A DNA stretch of 64,000 nt from Oscillospiraceae bacterium (lineage in GTDB: Bacteria > Bacillota > Clostridia > Oscillospirales > Ruminococcaceae): contig JAFVOU010000039.1 in NCBI GenBank assembly GCA_017505635.1, forward strand, positions 1 to 64,000, in the 5' to 3' direction. A program made the translations under genes and the position numbers. This document shows, one piece after another, positions 51,363-59,390 of the stretch (position 1 is the stretch's first letter; the number at the start of each line of letters is the position of its first letter). The notes under the pieces were generated by a model. The model saw only the letters and a list, made by a program, of their open reading frames with translations. It was not told where the DNA came from and did no database searches.

Positions 51363-51374
51363 TTAAATTTCCTC

Positions 51375-51683
51375 CTATTCGCCGATTTTCTTGAATGTGA
51401 TTGCATCAAATGGACATACTTTGTAGCAGATACCACAGCCTTTGCAGTGTTCAAAGTCAAAGTCAAGTCGTTTGGAATCTACAACTGGAATAGAGCTGTC
51501 TGGACATACAGGAACGCAAAGCAGACACTGTTTGCATTTGTCTTCGATAAATGTTGGGATAGCAACTCTCCATTCACCTGTGTTGAAGTGTTCGGAGTTG
51601 CCGGAGCCGTAAATCATACCGCCTGGTGTAAGTTCGTGCCAAGCGTTCTGTTCGTTAATGTGCTTCATCAAATTATCTTTCAT
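51375..51683 (-). CDS. porD: 2-oxoacid (pyruvate):ferredoxin oxidoreductase, delta (ferredoxin-like) subunit
   Basis: The 102-residue protein contains two [4Fe-4S] motifs, CKQCLLCVPVCP and CKGCGICYKVCP, typical of the delta subunit that relays electrons to free ferredoxin. The first 45 residues (ending in TFIEDK) match the family N-terminal extension. The start overlaps the end of porC by 11 bases, so the two are coupled. Eight Cys ligands are intact, suggesting a fully functional electron wire. Confidence 0.95.
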   Translation of the reverse strand: MKDNLMKHINEQNAWHELTPGGMIYGSGNSEHFNTGEWRVAIPTFIEDKCKQCLLCVPVCPDSSIPVVDSKRLDFDFEHCKGCGICYKVCPFDAITFKKIGE

Positions 51684-52257
51684 AAAGCTTTACCTCCTTA
51701 AGGGAAACTCTCAATGCTTCCATGTTGCTTTCGATAACTTCTGGTTTGGATGCAAATTTGTGTCTGAGGGAAGCTTCCATGTTGCCAAGGAATTCTTCTT
51801 CGCTCATAACGCCGCTTGCTTTAACTACTGCAGCGAGCATTGGTGTGTTAGGAATGTTTTTGCCGATTGTTGCAATGGAAATTTTTGCAGCATCGATTGT
51901 GTAAACCTTGCCTTCGTAGCCTTTGAGCAATGGAAGAACTTCTTCTGGGTTTTTAGCTGTGTTGATAACGATAGCGCCTTCTTTTTTAAGACCTGCTGTT
52001 ACGTCAACAGATGCAAGCAATGTTTCGTCAACAACTGCTACATAGTCTGGGTAGTAGATGTTGGAGTGAACGCGGAGTGGTTCGTTGCACAATCTGTTGT
52101 AAGCTGTGATTGGAGCACCCATTCTTTCAGGACCGTATTCTGGGAAACCCTGAATGTAGAGACCTGTGCTGAATGCTACGTCTGCAAGGAGGAGGGAAGC
52201 TGTTTTAGCACCCTGGCCACCTCTACCGTGCCAACGGATTTCTGTGAGTTTTTTCAT
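51673..52257 (-). CDS. porC: 2-oxoacid (pyruvate):ferredoxin oxidoreductase, gamma subunit
   Basis: The 194-residue gamma subunit begins MKKLTEIRWHGRGGQGAKTASLLLADVAF, the family hallmark, and continues with GFPEYGPERMGAPITAYNR. It contributes to CoA binding in this enzyme class. I use the ATG 52255-52257 because AAAGGGGA lies immediately upstream; a longer in-frame reading from 52320 has no ribosome binding site. It is the first gene of the operon. A promoter lies about 230 bases upstream, so there is a long untranslated leader. Confidence 0.95.
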   Translation of the reverse strand: MKKLTEIRWHGRGGQGAKTASLLLADVAFSTGLYIQGFPEYGPERMGAPITAYNRLCNEPLRVHSNIYYPDYVAVVDETLLASVDVTAGLKKEGAIVINTAKNPEEVLPLLKGYEGKVYTIDAAKISIATIGKNIPNTPMLAAVVKASGVMSEEEFLGNMEASLRHKFASKPEVIESNMEALRVSLKEVKLYER

Positions 52258-52491
52258 TTTTAATCCCCTTTCAATTTTTGGCAATTTTATAAAAATTGTT
52301 ATTCCAACAAGGTTTCTCACATATGTTCATATGTTACATATGTAAGAAATTCTTATTATTATAAAGCAATTTAATAAACTGCATTATTGATTTTGTCACC
52401 TAGATTTTTACATACAGAATGCTATAACCCTCTTTCATTTTCATAAAAAAAAGTTATATCAAACCATATAATAAATATTTAGGTTACCTTT
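52258..52491 (-). promoter_or_regulatory. Long untranslated leader of the por operon with CATATG motifs
   Basis: This stretch has no open frame. Near its 3' end (52315-52345) CATATG occurs three times, including the perfect palindrome TTACATATGTAA. I could not match the rest to a known riboswitch. It may hold an operator or a leader-RNA element. Confidence 0.45.
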
Positions 52492-52520
52492 AGTATAATA
52501 CAAACAGCGCATTTTGGCAA
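52492..52520 (-). promoter_or_regulatory. Promoter of porCDAB
   Basis: TTGCCA and TATACT are exactly 17 bases apart on the minus strand, placing the transcript start near 52485. Confidence 0.6.
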
Positions 52521-52705
52521 TAGGTATTTTAACAGTGATTTAACTGTAAATTAGTGCAAATTTACAGATTGTTAAATTTTTAATTAAAATATTTTTTTGC
52601 CGTTTACAACTGTGTGTCAATGGCGCACTTTTGCTTTTGTTTTTGTGCTATTTGTATAAAATTATCTGCAAATTTTCTACAGAGAAATCTGCAATATTTT
52701 TTAAA
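52521..52705. other. A+T-rich intergenic stretch upstream of the por promoter
   Basis: The sequence is A+T-rich with T tracts and has no open frame or clear motif. It separates the por promoter from the nhaC terminator. Confidence 0.4.
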
Positions 52706-52742
52706 AAACGACAGAGCAAAAGCTGCTCTGTCGTTTAAATTT
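52706..52742 (-). terminator. Terminator of the nhaC-type gene
   Basis: AAACGACAGAGCA / TGCTCTGTCGTTT with a five-base loop lies 30 bases after the stop. On the minus strand it is followed by a T-rich tract. Confidence 0.8.
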
Positions 52743-52770
52743 AAGTATTTACTTAATTATTGTTTAACAA

Positions 52771-54147
52771 TTATTTAGCAGCTACTTTGGAAGATGCACA
52801 GTCATGTTCCCAATCCCATGGATCTTTTCTCATGCAACCATCTGCGTATGGTACGAAGAAGGAAACGATCATTGTAACAACGAGGAGACCCTGGTACCAG
52901 AGAAGTGGGATGATATCCATTGGACCTACGGAGTAGCCAGCTGCTGCTGCGAGGGAACCTGCAACGAGGATCTGAGCACCGTAAGGGATAGCACCCTGGA
53001 AGATACAGGATGTGATGTCGAGGATAGAAGCTGTTTTTCTTGGGTCAACTTTGTATTCGTTTGCGATACCTTTTGCAATTGGGCCAACGATGATTATGGA
53101 AACTGTGTTGTTAGCTGTTGCAAGGTCAGCTGCTGCTGTGAGAGCTGCGATACCGAACTGAGCAGATGTTTTGCCTTTGATGAATGTCTGGATTTTGCCA
53201 AGGAGCCATTCAAGACCACCCTGTTTAGTAACCATGTAAGACAAACCGCCCATGAAGAGGGAGAGGAAGAATACTTCTGCCATGCCTGTGAAACCGGAGT
53301 AGATGTTGGAAGCGAATGTAAGGATTGTGAGTTCGCCGCCTACCATACCGATGATACCTGCGGAGAAGATACCTACTGCAAGTGTTACGAATACGTTGAG
53401 GCCTACGATTGCGAGAACAAGAACGAGAACGTATGGAAGAACTTTGATGATGGAGAATTCAAGAACTTCTGGAGCAACAGCTGTTTCTGGTCTGCCGAAG
53501 ATAGCAAGAAGAATAACTGTGATAAGAGCTGCTGGAGCTGCGATAAGACCGTTAACACGGAATTTATCTTTCATTTCAACACCCTGTGTTCTTGTAGCAG
53601 CGATTGTTGTGTCGGAAATCATGGAGAGGTTGTCACCGAACATAGCGCCGCCGATAACAGCTGCTACAGCGAGAGGAATGTTAAGACCTGCAACGTCTGC
53701 AACGCCGAGAGCGATTGGGATAAGTGCGGAAACTGTACCCATGGATGTACCTGTTGCTACACCAAGGAATGCTGCGATAACAAACAGACCTGGAATGAGC
53801 ATTGGTGCTGGAATAAATTTAACACCAAGGTTAACTGTGGAGCTAACGCCGCCCATTGCGGAAGCAACTGCGGAGAAACCGCCTGCGAAGAGGTAAACCA
53901 TCAGCATGATGATGATGTCTTCCTGACCGCAGCCTTTAGCAAAGTCAGAGAAGTTTTCTTCAACTGTACCTTTGAACATAAGGAATGCTACGATAACAGC
54001 AAAGAAGAGAGCTACTGGGGATGGGAACTGGTAGAATGCCATTTCAACACCCTTAGCCTGCAGGATAAGACCTGCGCCGAGATAGATAACGATAAAGATA
54101 AGAAGTGGAATCAAAGCCAAACCGTTACCTTTTTTCTGATTACTCAT
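52771..54147 (-). CDS. NhaC-family Na+/H+ antiporter-type transporter
   Basis: The 458-residue protein has about 11-12 membrane helices. Family stretches include FAGGFSAVASAMGG, GVATGTSMGTVSALIPIALG, IGGAMFGDNLSMISDTTIAATRTQGVEMKDKFR and LATANNTVSIIIVGPIAKGIANEYK. These belong to the NhaC ion transporter superfamily, which includes Na+/H+ antiporters and amino-acid or organic-acid exchangers. I use the start MSNQKKGNG (54145-54147) with AAGGAGG upstream. Its divergence from the methionine gamma-lyase gene and shared codon bias suggest a role in amino-acid uptake, for example methionine, but that is inference. Confidence 0.88.
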   Translation of the reverse strand: MSNQKKGNGLALIPLLIFIVIYLGAGLILQAKGVEMAFYQFPSPVALFFAVIVAFLMFKGTVEENFSDFAKGCGQEDIIIMLMVYLFAGGFSAVASAMGGVSSTVNLGVKFIPAPMLIPGLFVIAAFLGVATGTSMGTVSALIPIALGVADVAGLNIPLAVAAVIGGAMFGDNLSMISDTTIAATRTQGVEMKDKFRVNGLIAAPAALITVILLAIFGRPETAVAPEVLEFSIIKVLPYVLVLVLAIVGLNVFVTLAVGIFSAGIIGMVGGELTILTFASNIYSGFTGMAEVFFLSLFMGGLSYMVTKQGGLEWLLGKIQTFIKGKTSAQFGIAALTAAADLATANNTVSIIIVGPIAKGIANEYKVDPRKTASILDITSCIFQGAIPYGAQILVAGSLAAAAGYSVGPMDIIPLLWYQGLLVVTMIVSFFVPYADGCMRKDPWDWEHDCASSKVAAK

Positions 54148-54582
54148 AATAAGATAATCCTCCTTTTTAATAATACGTTTTTTCAATTTCAATAAAACTT
54201 TTACCCAACTATTTCAGAATTGTGCAGTTTATACAGTTTCGTAAAGTTTTATAGCTAAATTGTTTATTTTATATTACCAAATTATTAACAACATTTCAAC
54301 CATAAGTTTTACATAACCAGTTATCGCTTTTAGATATATCCAATTGTGAAGACTATCTGAAAAAGCGATAACTGGGTATAGAAATAAAATGATAGCGTTA
54401 TTAAATTGACTGTGCTATTATAATATTAAGATACAAAATGAACATTAAAAGATATGTGATTAATATATTTTTTATCAAATGTGCTATATTTTTTAAATAT
54501 ATCTTTTATCATTTTATCTGTACGCCAGTGCTTAAAGCACTTATATAACATTGTATTTATATTTTTAGAAGGAGTTTTAACT
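54148..54582. other. Divergent control region between nhaC-type gene and methionine gamma-lyase
   Basis: No gene is present. The region holds a long hairpin at 54317-54375, an inverted repeat AAAAGATAT / ATATCTTTT spanning about 54447-54508, a TATAAT-like element near 54420, and a palindrome AGTGCTTAAAGCACT at 54527-54541 just upstream of the lyase ribosome binding site. These could serve the two divergent promoters. Confidence 0.55.
54317..54375. repeat. Long perfect-stem hairpin in the nhaC-lyase control region
   Basis: CCAGTTATCGCTTTT pairs perfectly with AAAAGCGATAACTGG, and an inner AGATA / TATCT extends the stem to about 20 pairs around a loop of about 18 bases. No T run follows on either strand, so it is not a simple terminator. 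Confidence 0.65.
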
Positions 54583-55776
54583 ATGGACTACACAAACAAA
54601 GGTTTTGGCACAAAAGCTGTTCATGCTGGTAACGTTCATGACAAACAGTACGGCGCTTTGACAATGCCAATCTACCAGACATCTACATTCGTATTTGAAT
54701 CCTGCGAACAGGGTGCTGCAAGATTCTCCGGCCAGGAAGCTGGTTACATCTACTCCCGTCTTGGCAACCCAACATCTTCCGTTCTTGAAGCAAAAATTGC
54801 TGCTCTTGACGGTGCAGAAGCAACACTTGCAACAGCTTCCGGTATGGGTGCTATCTCCTCCACACTCTGGACAGTAGCAAAAGCTGGCGCACACATCGTT
54901 GCTGACGGTACACTCTACGGCTGTACATATGCTCTTCTTGCTCACGGTCTTACAAGATACGGTGTTGAAGTAACATTCATCGACACAGCTGACATCGAAG
55001 CAGTTAAAGCAGCTCTCAAAGAAAACACAGTTGCTGTATACCTCGAAACACCAGCAAACCCTAACCTTAAAATTGCTGACATCGCAGCAGTAGCAGAAGC
55101 AGCACACGCATACAACCCAGAAATCAAAGTTATCTGCGACAACACATTTGCTTCTCCATACCTCCAGAGCCCACTTGCTCTTGGTGCTGACGTTGTTGTT
55201 TACTCCGCAACAAAATACCTCAACGGCCATGGCGACGTTATCGCTGGTTTCGTTTCCGGTAAAGCTGACTTCGTAAGCCAGGTTAGAATGTTCGGTGTAA
55301 AAGATATGACAGGTTCTGTTCTTGGCCCACAGGAAGCATTCCTTATCCTCCGCGGTCTCAAAACATTCGAAATCAGAATGCAGAGACACTGCGAATCCGG
55401 CAGAAAAATTGCTGAATACCTTGACAACCACCCAATGGTTGAAAAAGTTTACTACCCAGGTCTTGCAAGCCACAAAAACCACGAAGTTGCTGCAAAACAG
55501 ATGCGCGACTTTGGTGCAATGATCTCCTTCGAAGTTAAAGGCGGTCGTGCTGCTGGTTCCAAATTTGTTAACAGCCTTGAACTCTGCACACTTGCAGTTT
55601 CCCTTGGCGATGCTGAAACACTTATCGAACATCCAGCTTCCATGACACACTCTACATACGGTCCAGAAGAACTTGCAGCAGCAGGTATCCCAGAAGGTCT
55701 CGTAAGACTTTCCGTTGGTCTTGAAAACGTAGAAGACATCATCGCTGACCTCGAACAGGGTTTTGCAAAACTTTAA
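54583..55776 (+). CDS. megL: Methionine gamma-lyase (PLP-dependent)
   Basis: The enzyme splits L-methionine into methanethiol, 2-oxobutyrate and ammonia. The 397-residue protein belongs to the Cys/Met metabolism PLP family: Tyr57-Ser58-Arg59 in YSRLGNP, GMGA, catalytic Tyr112 and the lyase-diagnostic Cys114 in TLYGCTYA, Asp186 in CDNTFASPYL, PLP Lys211 in YSATKYLNGHGD, and HPASMTHSTY. Cys at position 114 together with the overall match to Pseudomonas methionine gamma-lyase argues against cystathionine lyase or synthase, though activity on homocysteine or cystathionine is possible. AGAAGGAG lies nine bases before the ATG. Codons are strongly biased, so high expression is likely. Confidence 0.9.
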   Translation: MDYTNKGFGTKAVHAGNVHDKQYGALTMPIYQTSTFVFESCEQGAARFSGQEAGYIYSRLGNPTSSVLEAKIAALDGAEATLATASGMGAISSTLWTVAKAGAHIVADGTLYGCTYALLAHGLTRYGVEVTFIDTADIEAVKAALKENTVAVYLETPANPNLKIADIAAVAEAAHAYNPEIKVICDNTFASPYLQSPLALGADVVVYSATKYLNGHGDVIAGFVSGKADFVSQVRMFGVKDMTGSVLGPQEAFLILRGLKTFEIRMQRHCESGRKIAEYLDNHPMVEKVYYPGLASHKNHEVAAKQMRDFGAMISFEVKGGRAAGSKFVNSLELCTLAVSLGDAETLIEHPASMTHSTYGPEELAAAGIPEGLVRLSVGLENVEDIIADLEQGFAKL

Positions 55777-55823
55777 TTTGTAACTTTTCCTCTTAGAAAT
55801 ATCCATACAAATTTTCTACGCAG

Positions 55824-55858
55824 AAACAGAGCTTGAAAAAGCTCTGTTTTTGTTTTTG
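55824..55858 (+). terminator. Terminator of the methionine gamma-lyase gene
   Basis: AAACAGAGCTT / AAGCTCTGTTT with a four-base loop is followed by TTTGTTTTTG, 47 bases after the stop. Confidence 0.88.
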
Positions 55859-55929
55859 CATATTTTTATAATAATCTGCCGCTTATATACATATAATTAA
55901 TGTACTGAATATATATAAGGCGGTGTAGT

Positions 55930-56664
55930 ATGACTCTGACCAACGAAACAACAGCAAAAAGAATTGTAATGCGCAGACTGTTCAAGCAGGATTCTGATAA
56001 TATAATCAACTGTTATAAAAAATATGACCGGCTGTATTACAATCCGGTCAATGAAAAATTTATATATGATGTATTGCTGTACGGTGAAATATGGGGTGCT
56101 TTTAAAGATGGAAAAATGATTGCCTGCTGCTATTTTTTTCCTGCGGAAAGTGATTTTTTTAAAGACAGCAACACCTTTTCTTCCCTTTCGGATTTTATTG
56201 CAGACCCCTCCGGATATATGTATATGGGATATATCGGTACAGATTTCAGACATCTTTCCGATGATGAAAAACAGTTTTTCAGAGATGAAATGTCTGCCCC
56301 CAATGGTCTTTATACCGCTTTTCTTAACGTGGTTTATATGCAGACCTTCCGTCAGGGGCTGAAATATATACTGCACAGCATTCCACTTAAAATGTGTTAC
56401 GGCCTTGAACCTTTATTCTCGGCAGGATATACAATGATAAAGCTGCGCGGACTTGACAATCTGGTAGTACATTATATTTTTGCCAAAGCAGTATTTCCCT
56501 GCGAAAATATTTACTGTACCGATGCCGGCTGTGAATCACGGAATGTAAAAGCAAAGGATACAAAAGCAATATCCGCCCTGCTTGAAGGCGGATACTGCTG
56601 TGTTGATATTATAAAGGAAAAATGCGGTGATACTTTTATGTTAAGAAAATTAATAACCGATTAA
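55930..56664 (+). CDS. Acetyltransferase-like protein of unknown function, 244 aa
   Basis: I do not recognise a named family. The pattern of strands and helices (KMIACCYFFPAE, a possible acyl-CoA-binding stretch MYMGYIGTDFRHL, and a C-terminal FSAGYTMIKLRGLDNLVVHYIFAK) resembles the GNAT acyltransferase fold, where the FSAGYTxxxxRG ending is common. The glycine-rich acetyl-CoA loop is poorly conserved, so the call is weak. It has no signal peptide. The start has AAGGCGGTG just upstream. Its 3' end overlaps the convergent degV gene by 15 bases, leaving no room for a terminator between them. Confidence 0.65.
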   Translation: MTLTNETTAKRIVMRRLFKQDSDNIINCYKKYDRLYYNPVNEKFIYDVLLYGEIWGAFKDGKMIACCYFFPAESDFFKDSNTFSSLSDFIADPSGYMYMGYIGTDFRHLSDDEKQFFRDEMSAPNGLYTAFLNVVYMQTFRQGLKYILHSIPLKMCYGLEPLFSAGYTMIKLRGLDNLVVHYIFAKAVFPCENIYCTDAGCESRNVKAKDTKAISALLEGGYCCVDIIKEKCGDTFMLRKLITD

Positions 56665-57486
56665 CAGACCTTTTTCCATTGCATAGAAAGATGTAAGCCC
56701 CTTGCAGTGGGTTACTGTAATATCGTCTGTTTTACATTTTTCTCTGATAAGCGCTTTTATTCTTTCTACAGCTTTAAGATTGTTGCAGTGACTGATAAAA
56801 ACAGGTTTTCCTGTCATATCCTTCTGTTCGTTCATATAGTCAACCATCTTTTCAAGGGTTTTATCGTCACCGCGCACCTTGAACATAAGTTCTACTGTTC
56901 CCTCTGTGCTTGCCTGTGCAACAAGATGAATGCCGAGGGCAGCAACAACTTTGCCAACCAAAGGTTTCATACGGCCGGCCTTTATAAGGTTGTCAAATTT
57001 TTCCAGAGTGAATATAAGGCGTACTTCTTTTGCATATGCTTCAACTTTTTCAACAATTTCAGCAAAGTCAAGACCTTCTCCGATAAGCTGGTCTGCATAA
57101 CGTGCAATAAGCACCATCTCGCCTGCTGTTGACCAGCTGTTTACAACGTAAACGTTCTTTTCAGGATATTCTTCCTTAACCATTTCTGCTGCATTGAGCG
57201 CCGCATTGTATGTACCGCTTAAATTGCTTGTGATACAGATGCATATGGTGTTGTCTGCTGTTATAAAATGTTCATAAAATGCATTTGGAGGAGGGCATGC
57301 TGTAGAGGATGCGGTTTTTTCCTTATCCATTGCATCCAGCAATGCAGGAACATCTATGGTTTCATCGTCCACAAACTCTTTGTTGCCTACACGTATTGTA
57401 AGCGGTGCAATTTTCAGATCTGCATTTTTAAATGCATGCTGCGGCATAAGGTCACAGCTGGAATCAAGAACGATGTTCCATGTCAT
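56650..57486 (-). CDS. DegV family fatty-acid-binding protein
   Basis: DegV (FakB-like) proteins bind a single fatty acid and, in the best-studied cases, hand it to the kinase FakA for phosphorylation. The 278-residue protein shows the family landmarks VLDSSCDL (with Ser/Cys), the TSNLSGTYNAALNAAEMV loop, the motif NLIKAGRMKPLVGKVVAALGI and the HCN/H-loop near the C-terminus. No FakA (DAK-domain) gene is in view. An AGGGG ribosome binding site precedes the ATG. It overlaps the convergent acetyltransferase-like gene by 15 bases at its 3' end. Confidence 0.92.
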   Translation of the reverse strand: MTWNIVLDSSCDLMPQHAFKNADLKIAPLTIRVGNKEFVDDETIDVPALLDAMDKEKTASSTACPPPNAFYEHFITADNTICICITSNLSGTYNAALNAAEMVKEEYPEKNVYVVNSWSTAGEMVLIARYADQLIGEGLDFAEIVEKVEAYAKEVRLIFTLEKFDNLIKAGRMKPLVGKVVAALGIHLVAQASTEGTVELMFKVRGDDKTLEKMVDYMNEQKDMTGKPVFISHCNNLKAVERIKALIREKCKTDDITVTHCKGLTSFYAMEKGLLIGY

Positions 57487-57689
57487 AATTTTTTACCCCT
57501 TTTTCACATAAATCAATGTGGTTTTCAAAACTATATTACACTAGAAAAATTATTATGTCAACAAATAAATATAACATTGACAAAAGTTTGTTTTTATTTT
57601 AATATATGTTTAAGATTTAACAGCCATATTCATACAAATTATATTATTTATGATATTTTATCATATTAAACGCGGTGAGGTAAATAGTT

Positions 57690-58208
57690 ATGACAAATAA
57701 ATTTCAGGATTTTCATATGCCAAGATATGATGAAATTCCGGATATTGATTTATATATGGATCAGTTGCTGGCTTATATTGAAAAAATACTGACACCACTC
57801 TTTGTACAGTCAAGTGAAAAAATACTTACCACTTCCATGGTTAACAACTATGTAAAGCAAGGAGTTCTGCCTGCTACTGTAAAAAAGAGATATTCCCGCG
57901 AGCATGTTATTCTGCTTATGGAAATCTGTCTTGCAAAACAGATGTACTCCATACAGGAAATAGGCAAACTGCTTGCTGTACAGAATGCAATTTTTGATAT
58001 GAAAACCAGCTACAACTATATATGCACCGAGCTGGAAAACGCACTTAAAAGCACATTTGCCAACGAGCCACTGTCCAAAGACAGCGGCAGCAGCAACAAA
58101 ATGGCAAGACTGCTTGTGCGCAACACCGTTATTGCTTTTGCTCACAAACTGCATACACAGATGCTTTGTGAAGAACTGTACAAGGAAAACGTAAACAAAG
58201 ACAAATAA
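57690..58208 (+). CDS. DUF1836 domain protein, 172 aa
   Basis: The protein shows the DUF1836 pattern: MPRYDEIPDIDLYMDQLLAYIEKIL, then the helix-turn-helix-like stretch ILTTSMVNNYVKQGVLPATVKKRYSREHVILLMEICLAKQMYSIQEIGKLL. The MVNNYVKxGxLP segment resembles a MerR-type winged helix, so a DNA-binding role is plausible. These proteins are common in Firmicutes and uncharacterised. GCGGTGAGG acts as ribosome binding site upstream of the ATG. A strong terminator follows 11 bases after the stop. Confidence 0.87.
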   Translation: MTNKFQDFHMPRYDEIPDIDLYMDQLLAYIEKILTPLFVQSSEKILTTSMVNNYVKQGVLPATVKKRYSREHVILLMEICLAKQMYSIQEIGKLLAVQNAIFDMKTSYNYICTELENALKSTFANEPLSKDSGSSNKMARLLVRNTVIAFAHKLHTQMLCEELYKENVNKDK

Positions 58209-58219
58209 TCAGCAAACAA

Positions 58220-58258
58220 AATCCGTCAGTACGCTGTGTACTGACGGATTATTTTTTT
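58220..58258. terminator. Bidirectional terminator between DUF1836 and DUF3006 genes
   Basis: AATCCGTCAGTAC / GTACTGACGGATT is followed by ATTTTTTT on the plus strand. It overlaps the last bases of the convergent DUF3006 gene and should end both transcripts. Confidence 0.88.
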
Positions 58259-58472
58259 ACTTATCAAACAGTTCCTGCATTTTGTCCCAGTTTTCCTGCT
58301 GCTGCTTTTCAGTTTCTTCCTTTGCAAGGTGGAACATACCGTTTTCCAGATAAACAAGGTCGTTTTCCTTTACCTCATAATCAAAAAAATCATCTGTGAA
58401 CACCTGCAGGTCACCGTATGGGTCCTGTGTAAGTATCATTTTTCCTTTTATCTGTATTACACTGTAAAACAT
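58257..58472 (-). CDS. DUF3006-like protein, 71 aa
   Basis: The short beta-rich start (FYSVIQIKGKMILTQDPYGDLQVFTDDFFDYEVKENDLVYLENGMF) followed by a Glu/Gln-rich helix resembles DUF3006 proteins, which are typically encoded beside ComEC-like MBL proteins, as here. The match is by pattern and context, not by a diagnostic motif. Function is unknown. It lies nine bases after the MBL gene and is the last gene of the ftsK-ygiQ-MBL operon. GGAGG precedes the ATG. Confidence 0.72.
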   Translation of the reverse strand: MFYSVIQIKGKMILTQDPYGDLQVFTDDFFDYEVKENDLVYLENGMFHLAKEETEKQQQENWDKMQELFDK

Positions 58473-58481
58473 TGCTGCCTC

Positions 58482-59390
58482 CTATAAAATACCGTTTTCC
58501 AAAAGCTTATTTTCAGTTATCGAGTAAACAATTGTACCCTTTTGTGCCGTTACAGCATACGGTATGCCCATTTTATCAAAAAGTTCTGTCACCCTTTTGT
58601 GCGGGTGACCGTAATCATTGTTTTTGCCTGCTGAAATTGCCACAAAATCAGGCATTACCGCTTTTATAAATTCTTCGGTACTTGCATCGCCTGAACCGTG
58701 ATGACCTGCAGCAAGCACAGTTACTTTGCCTCTGAAATCATCAAGCAGACGTTTTTCGTATTCTGCTTCTCCGTCACCTGTGGAAAGATATGTAAACTCT
58801 CCCTGAGTGAAAAGTGCAGCCACCGATGTATCATTTATTGTAAGGTCGTTATAGGTATCGGCAAGAATTGTCAATTTACCATTGCCCACAGTATATTCAT
58901 TTCCCTTTACTGCAGGTTTAAGATTTATACCCTTTTGTTCTACTTTGCTGAGAAAAACTTTAAAGTAATCATCGGTAGGCACGTTTTCCTTTGAAAGATT
59001 TGGTATAACGATGTTTTTAATCTTAAAACTGTCCATTATATCAAGCAGTTCGCTGGTATGGTCATAGTGAAAATGAGTTATGACCAGAAGTTCAATCTCT
59101 TTTACTCCTGCATATCTTAAATATTCTTCCACTCCGATATGTCCGCTGTAGGTTTCTCCTGCATCAATAAGGCAGAATTTGCCGCCGCTTGAGATAAGAG
59201 CACTGTCCGACTGCCCTGTGCTGATAACCGAAACCGTATCCCCTGCCGTCTGAATTGTAACCGGATATCCGTCAGACCACCTGATTGTTTTTGCATCAAC
59301 TATGCCCAGATGAACAAGAACATATCCTATAAAGCTTACAACTGCTATATATACTGCTTTTTTAAGTCTGCCTTTCAGTTTTTGCTTCAT
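58482..59390 (-). CDS. ComEC/Rec2-type MBL-fold hydrolase with N-terminal anchor
   Basis: The 302-residue protein has a basic N-terminus, one membrane helix (about residues 12-31) and an MBL domain with ISTGQSDSALI, IDAGE, THFHYDH (His106, His108, Asp110, His111), STGDGEAEYEKRLL and AAGHHGSGDAST. This matches the stand-alone MBL domain found at the C-terminus of the DNA-uptake channel ComEC and in secreted nucleases. The channel domain is absent, so it may be an anchored extracellular nuclease or phosphodiesterase, which is inference. It overlaps ygiQ by four bases. Confidence 0.88.
   Translation of the reverse strand: MKQKLKGRLKKAVYIAVVSFIGYVLVHLGIVDAKTIRWSDGYPVTIQTAGDTVSVISTGQSDSALISSGGKFCLIDAGETYSGHIGVEEYLRYAGVKEIELLVITHFHYDHTSELLDIMDSFKIKNIVIPNLSKENVPTDDYFKVFLSKVEQKGINLKPAVKGNEYTVGNGKLTILADTYNDLTINDTSVAALFTQGEFTYLSTGDGEAEYEKRLLDDFRGKVTVLAAGHHGSGDASTEEFIKAVMPDFVAISAGKNNDYGHPHKRVTELFDKMGIPYAVTAQKGTIVYSITENKLLENGIL

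Noticed and set aside
52258-52491. Riboswitch in the long por leader
   Set aside because: I could not find the conserved core of TPP, cobalamin, SAM, glycine, lysine, FMN or T-box elements.
52804-54195. 463-codon Cys-rich frame opposite the nhaC-type gene
   Set aside because: It looked like a Cys-rich surface protein, but it mirrors the membrane protein codons exactly. The nhaC reading has proper helices, a ribosome binding site and a terminator.
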